Source: an uncultured Chlorobiaceae bacterium
GTDB lineage: Bacteria > Bacteroidota > Chlorobiia > Chlorobiales > Chlorobiaceae
DNA length: 64,000 bases
Assembly (NCBI GenBank): GCA_903843305.1
Contig: CAIMPI010000050.1
Location: forward strand, 1 to 64,000
Direction of reading: 5' to 3'
Shown in pieces: positions 9,565 through 18,551 of this stretch; the stretch's first letter is position 1, and each line of letters starts with the position of its first letter. A model generated the notes under the pieces. It saw only the letters and a list, made by a program, of their open reading frames with translations. It was not told where the DNA came from and did not search any database. The position numbers and the translations under genes were made by a program.

Positions 9565-10273
9565 TTGTTAAGCCCTCCCGAAAACAGACATCAACCCAAC
9601 CTTCACTTGTTCCCAAATAACCGATATTCATCTCCAAACAAGCATTATGAAGTAATTTCAATAGTTGACTGTTTATGTTAAGTTTGAATTGATAGGCGCC
9701 AGTAGCAATAATAAATTCCCGCTTTGGAACTGACCGATAGTAAAGCGGAAATAGCGTACGGTTATCCATGAAAAATTTTCCAAAATCGTTTTCAGTAAGT
9801 TCTTTTGATTTGATTTTTGCTTTAATAATGTTTCTTTCATTTTCAAGTCGCCAATCGTAATTAATTGCACCATCTGCATGGCGTTGATCGCCTCCTATGA
9901 GATGCTGTGTCCACAAGTCTTCATAATATTGCAATGTCGGAACGAATGTTGGCGATACAGGTTTAAAGTAATATCCAACTAGCGATTGAAAGCCAACTTC
10001 CGACTCTTCTTTTTCACGTTCTTGCTTAAACTTTTTCTTATGCACTTTTTTCATTTCTCTGAAAATTTTCATTCGATCCTCTTTAGAAAAATGCCAACCG
10101 AGTAAATTTTCAAAGAGACCAGAAAGCATAAATTTTGTAGGAATACTTTCTGTTTTGTAATAAGAACCGGGTAGATTATTGACCATTGAAAGTGGTGCAA
10201 GAGGCTGAATTGTCAGAATGACAATTGCATCAAACTTGGGTTCTTCAAAAAGCAATGAAATATCTATTTCCAT
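9557..10273 (-). CDS. cas5: Probable Cas5 Cascade subunit
   Basis: Cas5 holds the 5-prime handle of the crRNA. The 238-aa product has a RAMP-like N-terminus: strand VILTIQPLAPLSM, then a glycine-rich turn and TKFMLSGLFENLLGWHF, which matches the pattern of Cas5 proteins. The middle is lysine-rich (about residues 70-95). It lies between cas6 and the large-subunit gene and overlaps the latter by 8 bp. In most I-B loci cas5 follows cas7. A non-Cas5 RAMP is the alternative, but no other gene in the operon fits Cas5. Confidence 0.75.
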   Translation of the reverse strand: MEIDISLLFEEPKFDAIVILTIQPLAPLSMVNNLPGSYYKTESIPTKFMLSGLFENLLGWHFSKEDRMKIFREMKKVHKKKFKQEREKEESEVGFQSLVGYYFKPVSPTFVPTLQYYEDLWTQHLIGGDQRHADGAINYDWRLENERNIIKAKIKSKELTENDFGKFFMDNRTLFPLYYRSVPKREFIIATGAYQFKLNINSQLLKLLHNACLEMNIGYLGTSEGWVDVCFREGLTNG

Positions 10274-10297
10274 TTTTATAATAAATTTATTGTAATC

Positions 10298-11122
10298 TCA
10301 TTTCCCTCTACCATTTCCTTTTTCATCAACCCTCACCATCCCAAACCCCATCGAATTATTCACCCCAAATCCACATTCATAGCCGACCTTTATCAGCTCT
10401 GGATGGCCTGTCACGATAAACGGGCATTCGATGGCCTTGACTCTGCTCTCTCTTCCGTTGGCATCCTTGATGGTAATCAGCTTTTCCACACTCCTCCCCT
10501 TCTCCTGCATCCGCTTGAGATATCCTTCCCCAAACATTATCGAAAATGGGACGCTGCCTTCTGATGGTTCGCTGCCATAGATACCTCGATACTTGGCTTG
10601 CAGATTGTGCAGCAGCATGTCGGGGAGACGGTTGTCGTCGTAGCGGAGATACTCTTTTGTATTCATTCCCGACGAGGGATCGCGATAGAGTGATGCAGCA
10701 AGCGGGGAGAGCATCGAAAATGCCATCTGTTCCGACCACTCTGGATCGGGTAGTGACTCGATAAGCTGCTTCTCGAACAAGGCGTTTTCTATTCGCAACG
10801 CGCCATCACTAAAGAGACCGGTAATAAGATGCTGCAAAAATTCCTCTTTTGGGGAGGAGAGATAGAGCGTTACCGCACGGGAGCGCGACACAATTCTTCC
10901 CTGCTCTACGGTGCGCGCCGGAATCTGCAAATTGGAAAAGGTGAAATATTTGAACTTCTGCCGGGCGCCTTCAGAGGCATATCCATGCTCGTGCAACTGC
11001 GTAGCAAAAGAGCTTGATGAGTGTGCGAGCGTGGCATATATCGCCGAAGCGAGATGGTAGCCTGTATTGAGCGGAAGATATTCTACAGATTTCTGCTGCC
11101 GAAGTGTCAGTTTGAGTCTCAT
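10298..11122 (-). CDS. cas6: crRNA-processing endoribonuclease Cas6
   Basis: Cas6 cuts the array transcript within each repeat, leaving the 8-nt handle. The 274-aa product starts MRLKLTLRQQKSVEYLPLN, then YHLASAIYATL and FKYFTFSNLQIP, the usual first ferredoxin-like domain. It ends with the glycine-rich loop GFGVNNSMGFGMVRV typical of Cas6. I chose the ATG at 11122 rather than an upstream in-frame start at 11173 because MRLKL is the normal Cas6 start and GAGG lies at a suitable distance upstream. It is the first gene of the cas operon, so the operon promoter should lie in 11123-11389. Confidence 0.92.
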   Translation of the reverse strand: MRLKLTLRQQKSVEYLPLNTGYHLASAIYATLAHSSSSFATQLHEHGYASEGARQKFKYFTFSNLQIPARTVEQGRIVSRSRAVTLYLSSPKEEFLQHLITGLFSDGALRIENALFEKQLIESLPDPEWSEQMAFSMLSPLAASLYRDPSSGMNTKEYLRYDDNRLPDMLLHNLQAKYRGIYGSEPSEGSVPFSIMFGEGYLKRMQEKGRSVEKLITIKDANGRESRVKAIECPFIVTGHPELIKVGYECGFGVNNSMGFGMVRVDEKGNGRGK

Positions 11123-11389
11123 AAGGGGTGATCCTCTGAAAACTGTGACACAAATTGAGCATTGTTCCGGCAAAGATGAGCAACAGGTCGTATCGATGGT
11201 GAAGCCATAGAAATGATTTTAAGCGGAGCAATGAAGAGTCCATCAAACATATCAAACCTTATACTCATCTTACACAATATTTTCATCAATAAAAAAAGGT
11301 TATCGACGTAATCATCGATTTTATGGATTGATATAAGCCCAACGGCGGGAACAGCAAACATCTTGATAAAGGAGGAAAGCTAACGGCTC
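11123..11389 (-). promoter_or_regulatory. Region upstream of the cas operon
   Basis: These 267 bp precede cas6 and must contain the cas promoter if the operon is transcribed from here. An 80-codon open frame (11119-11361) ends in a TGA overlapping the cas6 ATG. It has no recognisable domain or ribosome site, so I do not call it a gene. No promoter could be assigned with confidence. Confidence 0.35.
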
Positions 11390-11615
11390 TTACCTCTTCA
11401 CAAACACCATGACCAGCCCGGAATTGCGGTCTCGGCTTAATGGTGTTTTATCGAAAGCGGCATACATGCCTGACAGAGAAAATCCGGCAGCCTCCGTGTT
11501 CAAGTGCCGAGTAAACATCCTGATGAAAAGCTGAAAAGCGGAGAGATGGAAGGTGGGCAATCACATTACCGATGGAATAGATCAAACGGAACGATTGGTC
11601 AGAATACAATGACAT
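11390..11615 (-). pseudogene. Remnant of a class I SAM-dependent methyltransferase
   Basis: Two short overlapping frames on the minus strand together resemble the second half of a small-molecule methyltransferase. Frame one (11615-11448) reads FRLIYSIGNVIAHLPSL, the post-motif I segment of the fold, then HQDVYSALEHGGCRIFSV, the motif III strand after a GG turn. After a frameshift a second frame ending at 11390 reads AGFSLSGMYAAFDKTPLS and finishes LVMVFVKR, typical of the C-terminal strands of this family. The SAM-binding GxGxG motif is missing, so the gene is truncated and frameshifted. The identification is by pattern only. Confidence 0.55.
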
Positions 11616-11621
11616 AGCTGT

Positions 11622-12383
11622 TCAGGGATAATCCTGGCGAGTGGGCCGCACAACAATGTCGCTGATATGCACATGAGGCGGCTGACTGACGATGTAATGA
11701 ATAGCGCTGGCCACATCTTCACCAATCAGCAGCGGCCCGAAGCGCTCCTGAAAGTTATTCACCAGCTCATCGCTGTACCCTGCCACCGACTGAAATCCGC
11801 TGAGAACAATACCCGGCTCAACCAGTGACACGCGAACCCCTTTTGTCCCCACTTCCCGACGCAACCCCTCTGCCAAAGCATGCACGGCAAATTTTGTGGC
11901 GCCATAGACCGCGCTGAACGGTGATATATGGCGGCCCACCACCGACCCGACAATCACAATATCTGCCGCAGAGCGAGGGAAAACATTCTGCTGCACCTCC
12001 ACCATCTTCCGGGCAGCCTTCTGTAACAGAGCAAGCACACCGGTTACATTGATTCTTAAAACATCCTCAAACTGTGACAAATCGGCATCTTTAACCGAGC
12101 CGCCAAGTCCCCTGCCAGCATTGGCTACAACAATATCCGCCTGCCTGCCAAAATGCTCTTCTGCCACAGCAAAAAGCCTCTCAAGCACAATTTCTTCTGA
12201 CGCATCACCTGCCACACCGGCAAATGCCTGCCCAATCTCCTGCTCAAGCGCCGCAAGTTTGGTACCATTGCGACCATTGCCAACCACACCAAATCCAGCA
12301 GCGGCAAACTTTTTGGCAGTTGCCTCACCGATACCGGAAGTGGCTCCGGTTACAATTGCTATACGTGCATATCTTTCAATCAT
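11622..12383 (-). CDS. Short-chain dehydrogenase/reductase (SDR)
   Basis: This 253-aa protein is a classical SDR that uses NAD(P)H to oxidise or reduce an unknown substrate. The cofactor motif TGATSGIGEATAKKF starts at about residue 13, the NAG motif is in VVANAGRGLGG, and the catalytic serine lies in VIVGSVVGRHIS with Y and K in VYGATKFAVHAL. The C-terminal PGIV segment is also normal. It resembles YdfG/serine-dehydrogenase-type SDRs, but the substrate cannot be told from sequence. It stands alone between two decayed loci. Confidence 0.93.
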   Translation of the reverse strand: MIERYARIAIVTGATSGIGEATAKKFAAAGFGVVGNGRNGTKLAALEQEIGQAFAGVAGDASEEIVLERLFAVAEEHFGRQADIVVANAGRGLGGSVKDADLSQFEDVLRINVTGVLALLQKAARKMVEVQQNVFPRSAADIVIVGSVVGRHISPFSAVYGATKFAVHALAEGLRREVGTKGVRVSLVEPGIVLSGFQSVAGYSDELVNNFQERFGPLLIGEDVASAIHYIVSQPPHVHISDIVVRPTRQDYP

Positions 12384-12468
12384 GGTACATTATTCTCTTT
12401 CAGTTTTTCTGAAAAAAAGCTGCAATGTTCGACTTCAGAAATAAGCCAACCAATTGGTAACAATAAAT

Positions 12469-12910
12469 TTACTCCGTCTTCGATCCCCCTTCTTTACCGT
12501 CCGCCTCACGTCGTTTGATTATCTCTTCAGCAGTGAGACGAACAACCTTTCCGTCGATCATGGTAATAATCTCCGTATTGGTACGAATAGCCAAGTCCTC
12601 AGCAGCTCTTTTGGCGACGAATCTCCCGGCAGGTTTGCATCTGCACCTGGGAACGCCAAGCTCCAGTTCGGCAGAAAACGAATCAGAGCACAACGGTGTC
12701 CAATTTTTCATTAACCAAGTCGCAAGCCTGAGAGAGGACGACCAAATTTCCAGGCTTGATATCGACAGGTTCCTCAACGGTGGCTTCATTTTCAAGAATT
12801 GCCTTGTACATCGAAGCGTTCGGAAACGGAATCGGGCACTGTACCAAAAGGTCTCCTTGCGTAAGATCACTTGAGTATGACATCTTTGAATACCACGCAA
12901 AGCCGCTCAT
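12469..12910 (-). pseudogene. Frameshifted hypothetical gene (SQACDL motif)
   Basis: The frame from 12910 reads MSGFAWYSKMSYSSDLTQGDLLVQ and continues through NLVVLSQACDLVNEK, ending at a TGA at 12683 directly after DTVVL. The next frame continues CSDSFSAELELG and ends at 12469 with TEIITMIDGKVVRLTAEEI, a segment that looks like a genuine C-terminus. Proteins with an SQxCDL segment usually run on past this point, so I read it as one gene broken by a frameshift, or two fused fragments. I do not recognise a function. It starts immediately after the stop of the ORF at 12911-13171. Confidence 0.5.
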
Positions 12911-13171
12911 TCAGATGAATCCGTTTTTATCCTCGACAGGCTCAAACCGAATGGGCTGTGAAAGTCGAATGTTCACCGACATTTTTCGGAGAATGGGAAA
13001 GTCGAGTTCAGATTGCACCGGTTGTTTTGGCTTATCGGGCGAGTCAGAATAGAGCGGACGCGTCAACTTTTTACAACCACAAGCGCCTTTCTTGCCAGTG
13101 TTCTTTGCCTTCGCAATTGATAAGATTTTCTCACGGGTTGGCTTTTGGATGGTTTGCATATTTAGTATCAA
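12911..13171 (-). CDS. Hypothetical protein, 86 aa
   Basis: I do not recognise this small basic protein. The N-terminal half is lysine-rich, with an ACGC pair in KKGACGCKKL; the second half reads SELDFPILRKMSVNIRLSQ. The start could be 13171 or the ATG at 13159. Its TGA is directly followed by the ATG of the broken SQACDL gene, so the two were probably one transcription unit. If that partner is dead this one may be decaying too. Confidence 0.45.
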   Translation of the reverse strand: MILNMQTIQKPTREKILSIAKAKNTGKKGACGCKKLTRPLYSDSPDKPKQPVQSELDFPILRKMSVNIRLSQPIRFEPVEDKNGFI

Positions 13172-13362
13172 AAAAATTTCACCGCAAGGATACGCTCTAC
13201 TGCTTCACCAAATTCCACAAAGGGCAAGGTAATCAATATTCATTTTGCTTATAAACTCATTTTTTACCAAAGCCAATGCCAATTCAAGGGTGAATGTTGA
13301 TAATCAGCGCCGTACTCTCAAGCATTCATCAGAGCTTAACCAAAACATCAAAACGCTCAAGC

Positions 13363-14529
13363 CTACAGAAACACAATCCCGTCCGGAAAATCACTCAACC
13401 TGAGGCCGCCCTCATCAGTAACAACAAAGGTATTTTCAATACCGATAACCCCTTTGCCGGGAATGACAAACTTGGGCTCGACCGCTATCACCTGGTTGGC
13501 TTGCAAAGGCGTAACAAACCCTTTGGCCAGTACCGGAAGCTGATCAAGTTCGAGGCCAACACCATGGCCGACAAATTTAGCCTGTTCACCCGGCATACCC
13601 ATAAACCAGGAATCAAGTCCGGCCTTTTCAGCCATTGCAGCCGCTGCAAGAAACAGCTCTTCACAAATCGCACCTGGTTTCATGGCCTGACGTACCATCT
13701 CCTGAATATCGATGGCGACATTGAATGCCCGCTGCAATTCAGGATCAAGCTTTCCGATCACAAACATACGGGTCATGTCGGCAATGTAACCATTGAAAAC
13801 CCCGGAGAAATCCAGAAGAATCGGCTGGTTCACCTGAATATCATCATAAGATGCACCATGCGGTGAAGCGCTTGATAACCCCTTGCCTGTCACCGGACCG
13901 TCAAAAAATCCGCCGTTTACCCCTCCAGAGGAAACTGCCAGACCAAAGAAAAGCTCCTGGTTAAAAGCCCGCATTCTTACATATCCCTCATGGCCTGCCT
14001 TGCGAAGGCGATATTCCATGTCGGCCGACACATCAAGTTCGCGCATACCCGCTTTCAGGAACTGCGGCACCTCGGCAAAAACCGATGCAAGCTTGCTGGC
14101 GCTATACCTCAGTTGCTCAAGTTCAAAAGGCGACTTGACTGACATGACTTCTCGAACGATCATTGATATATCCACAAAACTACGCCCCGGCAGCGCCCGG
14201 GTGTAATAGCTGTGCTGTTGAACCGGAACGGCGTCAAACGTCATTCCAATACAGACTTGATCCTCACTGAAGAACGATGAAAATTCCTTGCTTGAGGGAA
14301 AAGGACGAATGTCAACAATCGAACTCTCTTCCGTTGCGCGAGACAGGCTTTTGCGAACCAGCAGCACTGGCTGACCATCCGTCGGAATCCAGAGTATTGC
14401 GTTCTGGCGGGTACCTGCAAAATAGTAGACATCAATCGGCAGGATGAGAAGAGCGGCATGCACACGTTTGTTTCTGAGCATTCCCTGTAACCGGAATACC
14501 CGTTGCTCTAATTCAGTTTCTGTCAGCAT
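13363..14529 (-). CDS. M24-family metallopeptidase (Xaa-Pro aminopeptidase-like)
   Basis: This 388-aa protein should be a cytoplasmic dinuclear-metal peptidase removing residues before proline. The N-terminal creatinase-like domain occupies about residues 1-150. The C-terminal pita-bread domain has the metal ligands in order: aspartates in LDFSGVFNGYIADMTRMF, histidine in FVGHGVGLELDQLP, and glutamates in VEPKFVIPG and GIENTFVV. Length and order are normal for PepQ/YpdF-type enzymes. It stands alone, with 162 bp to the next gene downstream of its start. The exact substrate is uncertain. Confidence 0.92.
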   Translation of the reverse strand: MLTETELEQRVFRLQGMLRNKRVHAALLILPIDVYYFAGTRQNAILWIPTDGQPVLLVRKSLSRATEESSIVDIRPFPSSKEFSSFFSEDQVCIGMTFDAVPVQQHSYYTRALPGRSFVDISMIVREVMSVKSPFELEQLRYSASKLASVFAEVPQFLKAGMRELDVSADMEYRLRKAGHEGYVRMRAFNQELFFGLAVSSGGVNGGFFDGPVTGKGLSSASPHGASYDDIQVNQPILLDFSGVFNGYIADMTRMFVIGKLDPELQRAFNVAIDIQEMVRQAMKPGAICEELFLAAAAMAEKAGLDSWFMGMPGEQAKFVGHGVGLELDQLPVLAKGFVTPLQANQVIAVEPKFVIPGKGVIGIENTFVVTDEGGLRLSDFPDGIVFL

Positions 14530-14606
14530 GGTTTATTCAAGAATAAATTTGCCAAATGGGGTCAATTTGAGTTGCGAAGGCCCTCCAGGAAAAGTGTGCA
14601 ACCAAC

Positions 14607-14631
14607 TACCCCGCAGCAGAGCTGCGGGGTA
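14607..14631. repeat. Perfect palindrome, 11-bp stem
   Basis: The arms TACCCCGCAGC and GCTGCGGGGTA flank a 3-nt AGA loop, giving a very stable GC-rich hairpin. There is no T-run on either side, so it is not a standard terminator. It resembles REP-type palindromes associated with IS200/IS605-like transposases; no such transposase is in the window. It lies between the M24 peptidase and the propeller-like gene. Confidence 0.7.
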
Positions 14632-14691
14632 TGAGTTCATGTTTAGGAATTCCTCCTCGAAGCAGAGCTTGGGAATATATCCCATAAAGAT

Positions 14692-16716
14692 TTAAGGAGT
14701 CAGGGCAAAAGCGATGATGCAGGAGGCATCATATCCGCTCAGGCGTCCATAACCGTTGATAGCCTTGGCATAAACATAGACCGAGGCATAAAAAGCCGCA
14801 CTCGGGCATAGCTCCAGCAAGGCACCAACCTCCTTTTCAAAGGTGAATGGTGAAAGCGAAACCAGCCCGTCAACTACACACTCGGGTACACCGGGTACCG
14901 GCCCTTTGCCGCCCTTGCCAACTCTCCATGAGTAGCTTCCAAAGAGATTCGGATGAGAGGCAATATAATGGGTGGTAACTTTCTGGGTCTTGTTCAGGAA
15001 TTTCAGCATACCGCAATCGGTTGTCGCGGAAACGCCATTCACTGTAGGCATCTCGATACTCGCAGTGCAACGGTTATTATCAATGAGCACTTTTAATAAC
15101 TGTTGCTGCAATACGGTGCCAGCAGCATCGGAAAACTCAATAGTAAAGTTCCTGAGTCCGTTGGAGAGTAAGGAGCTGTCGAGAATCATTGCCAGGTCAC
15201 TGTTCATAAGCCATACGCCGGGTTGATGAATATCATAGTAGCCATGAACATTATTGATATCTTTTGGCTTGAACTGCACCGGAATTTCGTACTTGCCGTT
15301 TGCGGTGTTGAGCTGCAGATCCCACCAGACCTCAAGACGGGGGGCACTATCGACAAGGATCCGATAGTTTTTTACCCCACTCTGGGATGCAAGCTGATGA
15401 TTGACTTGCAGCGAGAGCACCCCTCCAAATGGTGAATCTTTGGCAAACTGGTAAGGATAAAGTGTTTGCTGAGTGGTATCAGCCATTCCTGCAGAGGTTA
15501 TCAAATTCCAGGGAACAAGTCCGATTCCTTTGAAGAGTCCTGTCGGCGGAACAACCCCCGCAAGAATATTGGCGAAGTCGATCTCCTTGTCACAAGAGAT
15601 AACAATCTTGGTGGCATCGATACAGACGACACTTGAGGGTCGAGCTCCGGTGCCGGTTACAACCTGCTGAACGCTGCCTGGATAAGGAAGAGTCTTGACC
15701 AGGGATATACGGTTTGCCGGATCCCGTTCGGCAACAAACAATGCTGTTTTCGTCTGATCCGCCCATGAAAGATAGAATGGATTGGTCAAACCGGAAGCAA
15801 TGACAAGATTGGCTTTTCCCTGTAATGAGTATCGTGTGATTTTTCCTCCGCCCGATTGTTCGCTGATATAAGCATAGGCAAGATCATCAGAGATAAGCAA
15901 TCCAATGGCATTGTTCAGTCCTTGCAGCACAGGAGTGACTTTAAAAGTTGTCAGGTCAATCTGCAGAAGTCGGCCGGGATTGGCAAACTCGACAACATAG
16001 GCCTGCTTGTGTTGTTCATCGATCTGAAGCTGCTGCGGAGCCTGCAAGCCAGACGCAATGAGCATTGCTGCAGCTCTGTTAGCATTAGCAAGATTCACCT
16101 TCAGGAGATTACCTGATCGTTCAGTTACATAAGCGGTTGTTTCATCGGCAAATACCGCAATATCTTCAGGATTGGTGTAACCGGTACCTATAGTCTGATA
16201 TGAACTGGCTATTTTATAGGTTACCCAGTTGATTTGCATATTGTAGCCGTATTGAACCACTTTGATCTTTGCAAGATTTCCGGCGTTGGTTCGGACAGCA
16301 AAAACAATCCCGGTTTTAAGCTGGTTGCTCGGGTCGTCATTGCCGGGAATTGGTACACTGCTGTACGACTGCGCTTGAAGAATGACGGGAGTAACGGAGG
16401 CAAAATCGACCATACCCAAGTTGACAATAGTTGCACCTCCAACTGGCCTCATCTGTCTATTGACTGCGGTGATCTGTTCCCACCAGATATCCCCGGGACC
16501 ATTCAGATTCCCGTCAAGTGCGCCTGTTTCGCAATCAAAAACCCATGTTCCTTTCAACAAGATGCTGCCCTGGGAGACAATTCCGGGCGATGGGGCAACC
16601 ATATTCAAAAGACTGATCGATCCAGTGGTATATTCGACAAACACCACTTGATTCTTGTTTTTCAAAAAACGGCTTCCGATGGCCGCGTTCACATTGCTGA
16701 GGATTTTTGTTACCAT
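14692..16716 (-). CDS. Hypothetical protein with beta-propeller-like repeats
   Basis: I do not recognise a named family for this 674-aa protein. From about residue 170 to 400 it shows blade-like repeats such as YTNPEDIAVFADETTAYVTE, LQAPQQLQIDEQHKQAYVVE and LTNPFYLSWADQTKTALFVAE, like NHL or SMP-30 propellers that bind ligands or peptides. The C-terminal 270 residues are of unknown fold, with several cysteines (for example DNNRCT, TTDCGML, VPECVVDG, LELCPSA) that could form disulfides. No signal peptide is visible. AGGAG lies 8 nt before the ATG. It is a stand-alone gene. Confidence 0.7.
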   Translation of the reverse strand: MVTKILSNVNAAIGSRFLKNKNQVVFVEYTTGSISLLNMVAPSPGIVSQGSILLKGTWVFDCETGALDGNLNGPGDIWWEQITAVNRQMRPVGGATIVNLGMVDFASVTPVILQAQSYSSVPIPGNDDPSNQLKTGIVFAVRTNAGNLAKIKVVQYGYNMQINWVTYKIASSYQTIGTGYTNPEDIAVFADETTAYVTERSGNLLKVNLANANRAAAMLIASGLQAPQQLQIDEQHKQAYVVEFANPGRLLQIDLTTFKVTPVLQGLNNAIGLLISDDLAYAYISEQSGGGKITRYSLQGKANLVIASGLTNPFYLSWADQTKTALFVAERDPANRISLVKTLPYPGSVQQVVTGTGARPSSVVCIDATKIVISCDKEIDFANILAGVVPPTGLFKGIGLVPWNLITSAGMADTTQQTLYPYQFAKDSPFGGVLSLQVNHQLASQSGVKNYRILVDSAPRLEVWWDLQLNTANGKYEIPVQFKPKDINNVHGYYDIHQPGVWLMNSDLAMILDSSLLSNGLRNFTIEFSDAAGTVLQQQLLKVLIDNNRCTASIEMPTVNGVSATTDCGMLKFLNKTQKVTTHYIASHPNLFGSYSWRVGKGGKGPVPGVPECVVDGLVSLSPFTFEKEVGALLELCPSAAFYASVYVYAKAINGYGRLSGYDASCIIAFALTP

Positions 16717-16796
16717 TGTTCTTCTCCTGTATTGAAGTTTACGTTCATTTATAGGGCTTGAGCATGCTGAACTTTTGGGTTTGTGCGGTGATCAGA

Positions 16797-16943
16797 TCAT
16801 TCTTTCACGGTAATTGTTCCCACCATATCTTCATGTCCATCACCACAGACAATATCGCAATGAAATGCAAAAATCCCTATTCCATGCGGAAATACACGTA
16901 TTCTGGTATCTTTTCCCGGTAATAGATCTTCTCGTATATTCAA
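16797..16943 (-). pseudogene. C-terminal remnant of a CuA-type cupredoxin
   Basis: A 48-codon open stretch on the minus strand (TTG at 16943, TGA ending at 16797) reads EDLLPGKDTRIRVFPHG, then FAFHCDIVCGDGHEDM, then VGTITVKE. C-x3-C-x3-H-x2-M is the CuA copper-binding motif of cytochrome oxidase subunit II and nitrous oxide reductase. A stop lies just upstream in this frame; the sequence in the next frame (QYWVIIEYTR) could be the preceding strand after a frameshift. No complete gene remains. I see the motif directly; the origin of the gene is unknown. Confidence 0.6.
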
Positions 16944-17094
16944 TAATTACCCAGTATTGCAGAGAATTAGTTCCCCAAATACTGTTTAAGGATTATATTC
17001 TTTGTCAATATTCCTGAGATTCGTAGAACGTACAGCCTTGTTGAAATGATTTTGCTTTAAACCATCGTTCTCATGTTGATTGGACCTAAAAAGC

Positions 17095-18486
17095 ATGAAG
17101 TATAGACTCGAAAAAGATACTCTTGGGGAAGTCAGAGTTCCTGCTGATCGTTATTGGGGAGCCCAGACCCAGCGCTCAATAGAGAATTTCAAGATTGGAG
17201 CTTCACATTCGATACCGCAAGGCGTTATCGAGGCATTTGGTTATCTGAAAAAAGCGGCCGCTACAATTAATTTTGAACTTGGAGTCTTGAGTCATGACAA
17301 GATGAAAATGATTGCGGCTGTTTGTGACGAGATCATTGACGGGGAGCTGGATGAGCATTTTCCTTTAGTGATATGGCAGACAGGATCAGGCACCCAGACC
17401 AATATGAATATCAACGAGGTCATTGCCAATCGAGCGCATGTTCTTTCAGGAATGCATTTAGGGGAAGGAGATCGGCTGCTTCACCCCAATGATGACGTAA
17501 ACAGATCGCAATCTTCAAATGATGCGTTTTCCTCGGCCATGAATATAGCCGCATACATGATGCTGGTACGGAAGAATATTCCCGGTATAAAGCATCTCCG
17601 GAATGAGTTTGCTGCGCGTTCTGTTGCATTCCAGGATGTTCTAAAACTTGGGCGTACCCACCTTATGGATGCAACACCACTTACACTTGGTCAGGAATTT
17701 TCAGGGTATGTATCACAACTTGATCATGCACTTGACGCACTCGACCGCACATTGCCGCATCTTTGTGAACTTGCATTAGGTGGAACAGCGGTCGGAACCG
17801 GACTCAACGCCCCGGAAGGTTTTGCAGGAAAGGTTGCAGCATCCATTGCTTCAATAACCGGACAACCGTTTGTAAGTGCGGAAAACAAGTTTGAATCTCT
17901 TGCTACGCATGATGCTATCGTGGAATCGCATGGTGCTCTGAAACTGTTGGCAGTAAGTCTGATGAAAATAGCCAATGATATTCGTTTGCTCGCTTCTGGT
18001 CCTCGCTGTGGAATCGGAGAGATTTTGTTACCCATAAATGAACCGGGTTCCTCGATTATGCCGGGCAAGGTCAATCCTACACAGGCGGAAGCGCTTTCAA
18101 TGGTTTGCGCGCAGGTGTTTGGAAATGATGTGTCAATATCGGTTTCAGGTATGCAAGGTCATCTTGAACTGAATGTTTTTGGTCCTGTGATGATAGCCAA
18201 TTTTCTTCAGTCCGCTGAATTACTAGGAGATGCGTGCTTGTCGTTTGCTGATAAATGTGTCCGGGGTATTAAGCCGAATAAAGAACGAATTAAGATGCAT
18301 CTGGATCGTTCGCTGATGATGGCAACAGCACTAAGCCCGCATATCGGCTATGATAAAGTTGCGGAAATTGTGCAGCATGCCCAGGCGACTGGCATAACGT
18401 TGCGCGAAGCCGCAATTGCGATGGGACTTGTATCTGCCGAGGAATTTGATTCTTGGGTAAATCCTGTGAAAATAATATTGCTGTAA
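17095..18486 (+). CDS. fumC: Fumarate hydratase class II
   Basis: FumC interconverts fumarate and malate and serves the reductive TCA cycle here. The product from the ATG at 17095 has 463 aa and begins [28 protein letters not shown] in pieces that match class II fumarases. The superfamily signature is [11 protein letters not shown]; other active-site segments are [27 protein letters not shown] and [18 protein letters not shown] preferred ATG 17095 to an in-frame TTG at 17080 on length. It lies 65 bp before korA on the same strand, suggesting co-expression. Confidence 0.96.
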   Translation: MKYRLEKDTLGEVRVPADRYWGAQTQRSIENFKIGASHSIPQGVIEAFGYLKKAAATINFELGVLSHDKMKMIAAVCDEIIDGELDEHFPLVIWQTGSGTQTNMNINEVIANRAHVLSGMHLGEGDRLLHPNDDVNRSQSSNDAFSSAMNIAAYMMLVRKNIPGIKHLRNEFAARSVAFQDVLKLGRTHLMDATPLTLGQEFSGYVSQLDHALDALDRTLPHLCELALGGTAVGTGLNAPEGFAGKVAASIASITGQPFVSAENKFESLATHDAIVESHGALKLLAVSLMKIANDIRLLASGPRCGIGEILLPINEPGSSIMPGKVNPTQAEALSMVCAQVFGNDVSISVSGMQGHLELNVFGPVMIANFLQSAELLGDACLSFADKCVRGIKPNKERIKMHLDRSLMMATALSPHIGYDKVAEIVQHAQATGITLREAAIAMGLVSAEEFDSWVNPVKIILL

Positions 18487-18551
18487 ATCATCGCCGGTTC
18501 CTGAATTTATTCCACAGCTTGGTATCAAGATCAATTCAAGGAATATCCTTT

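Noticed and set aside
11119-11361. 80-codon frame ending in the cas6 start (ATGA)
   Set aside because: No ribosome site, no recognised family and odd composition; the overlap alone is not enough.
13294-13866. 190-aa frame opposite the M24 peptidase
   Set aside because: It is antisense to a gene with complete metal-site motifs and has no domain of its own.
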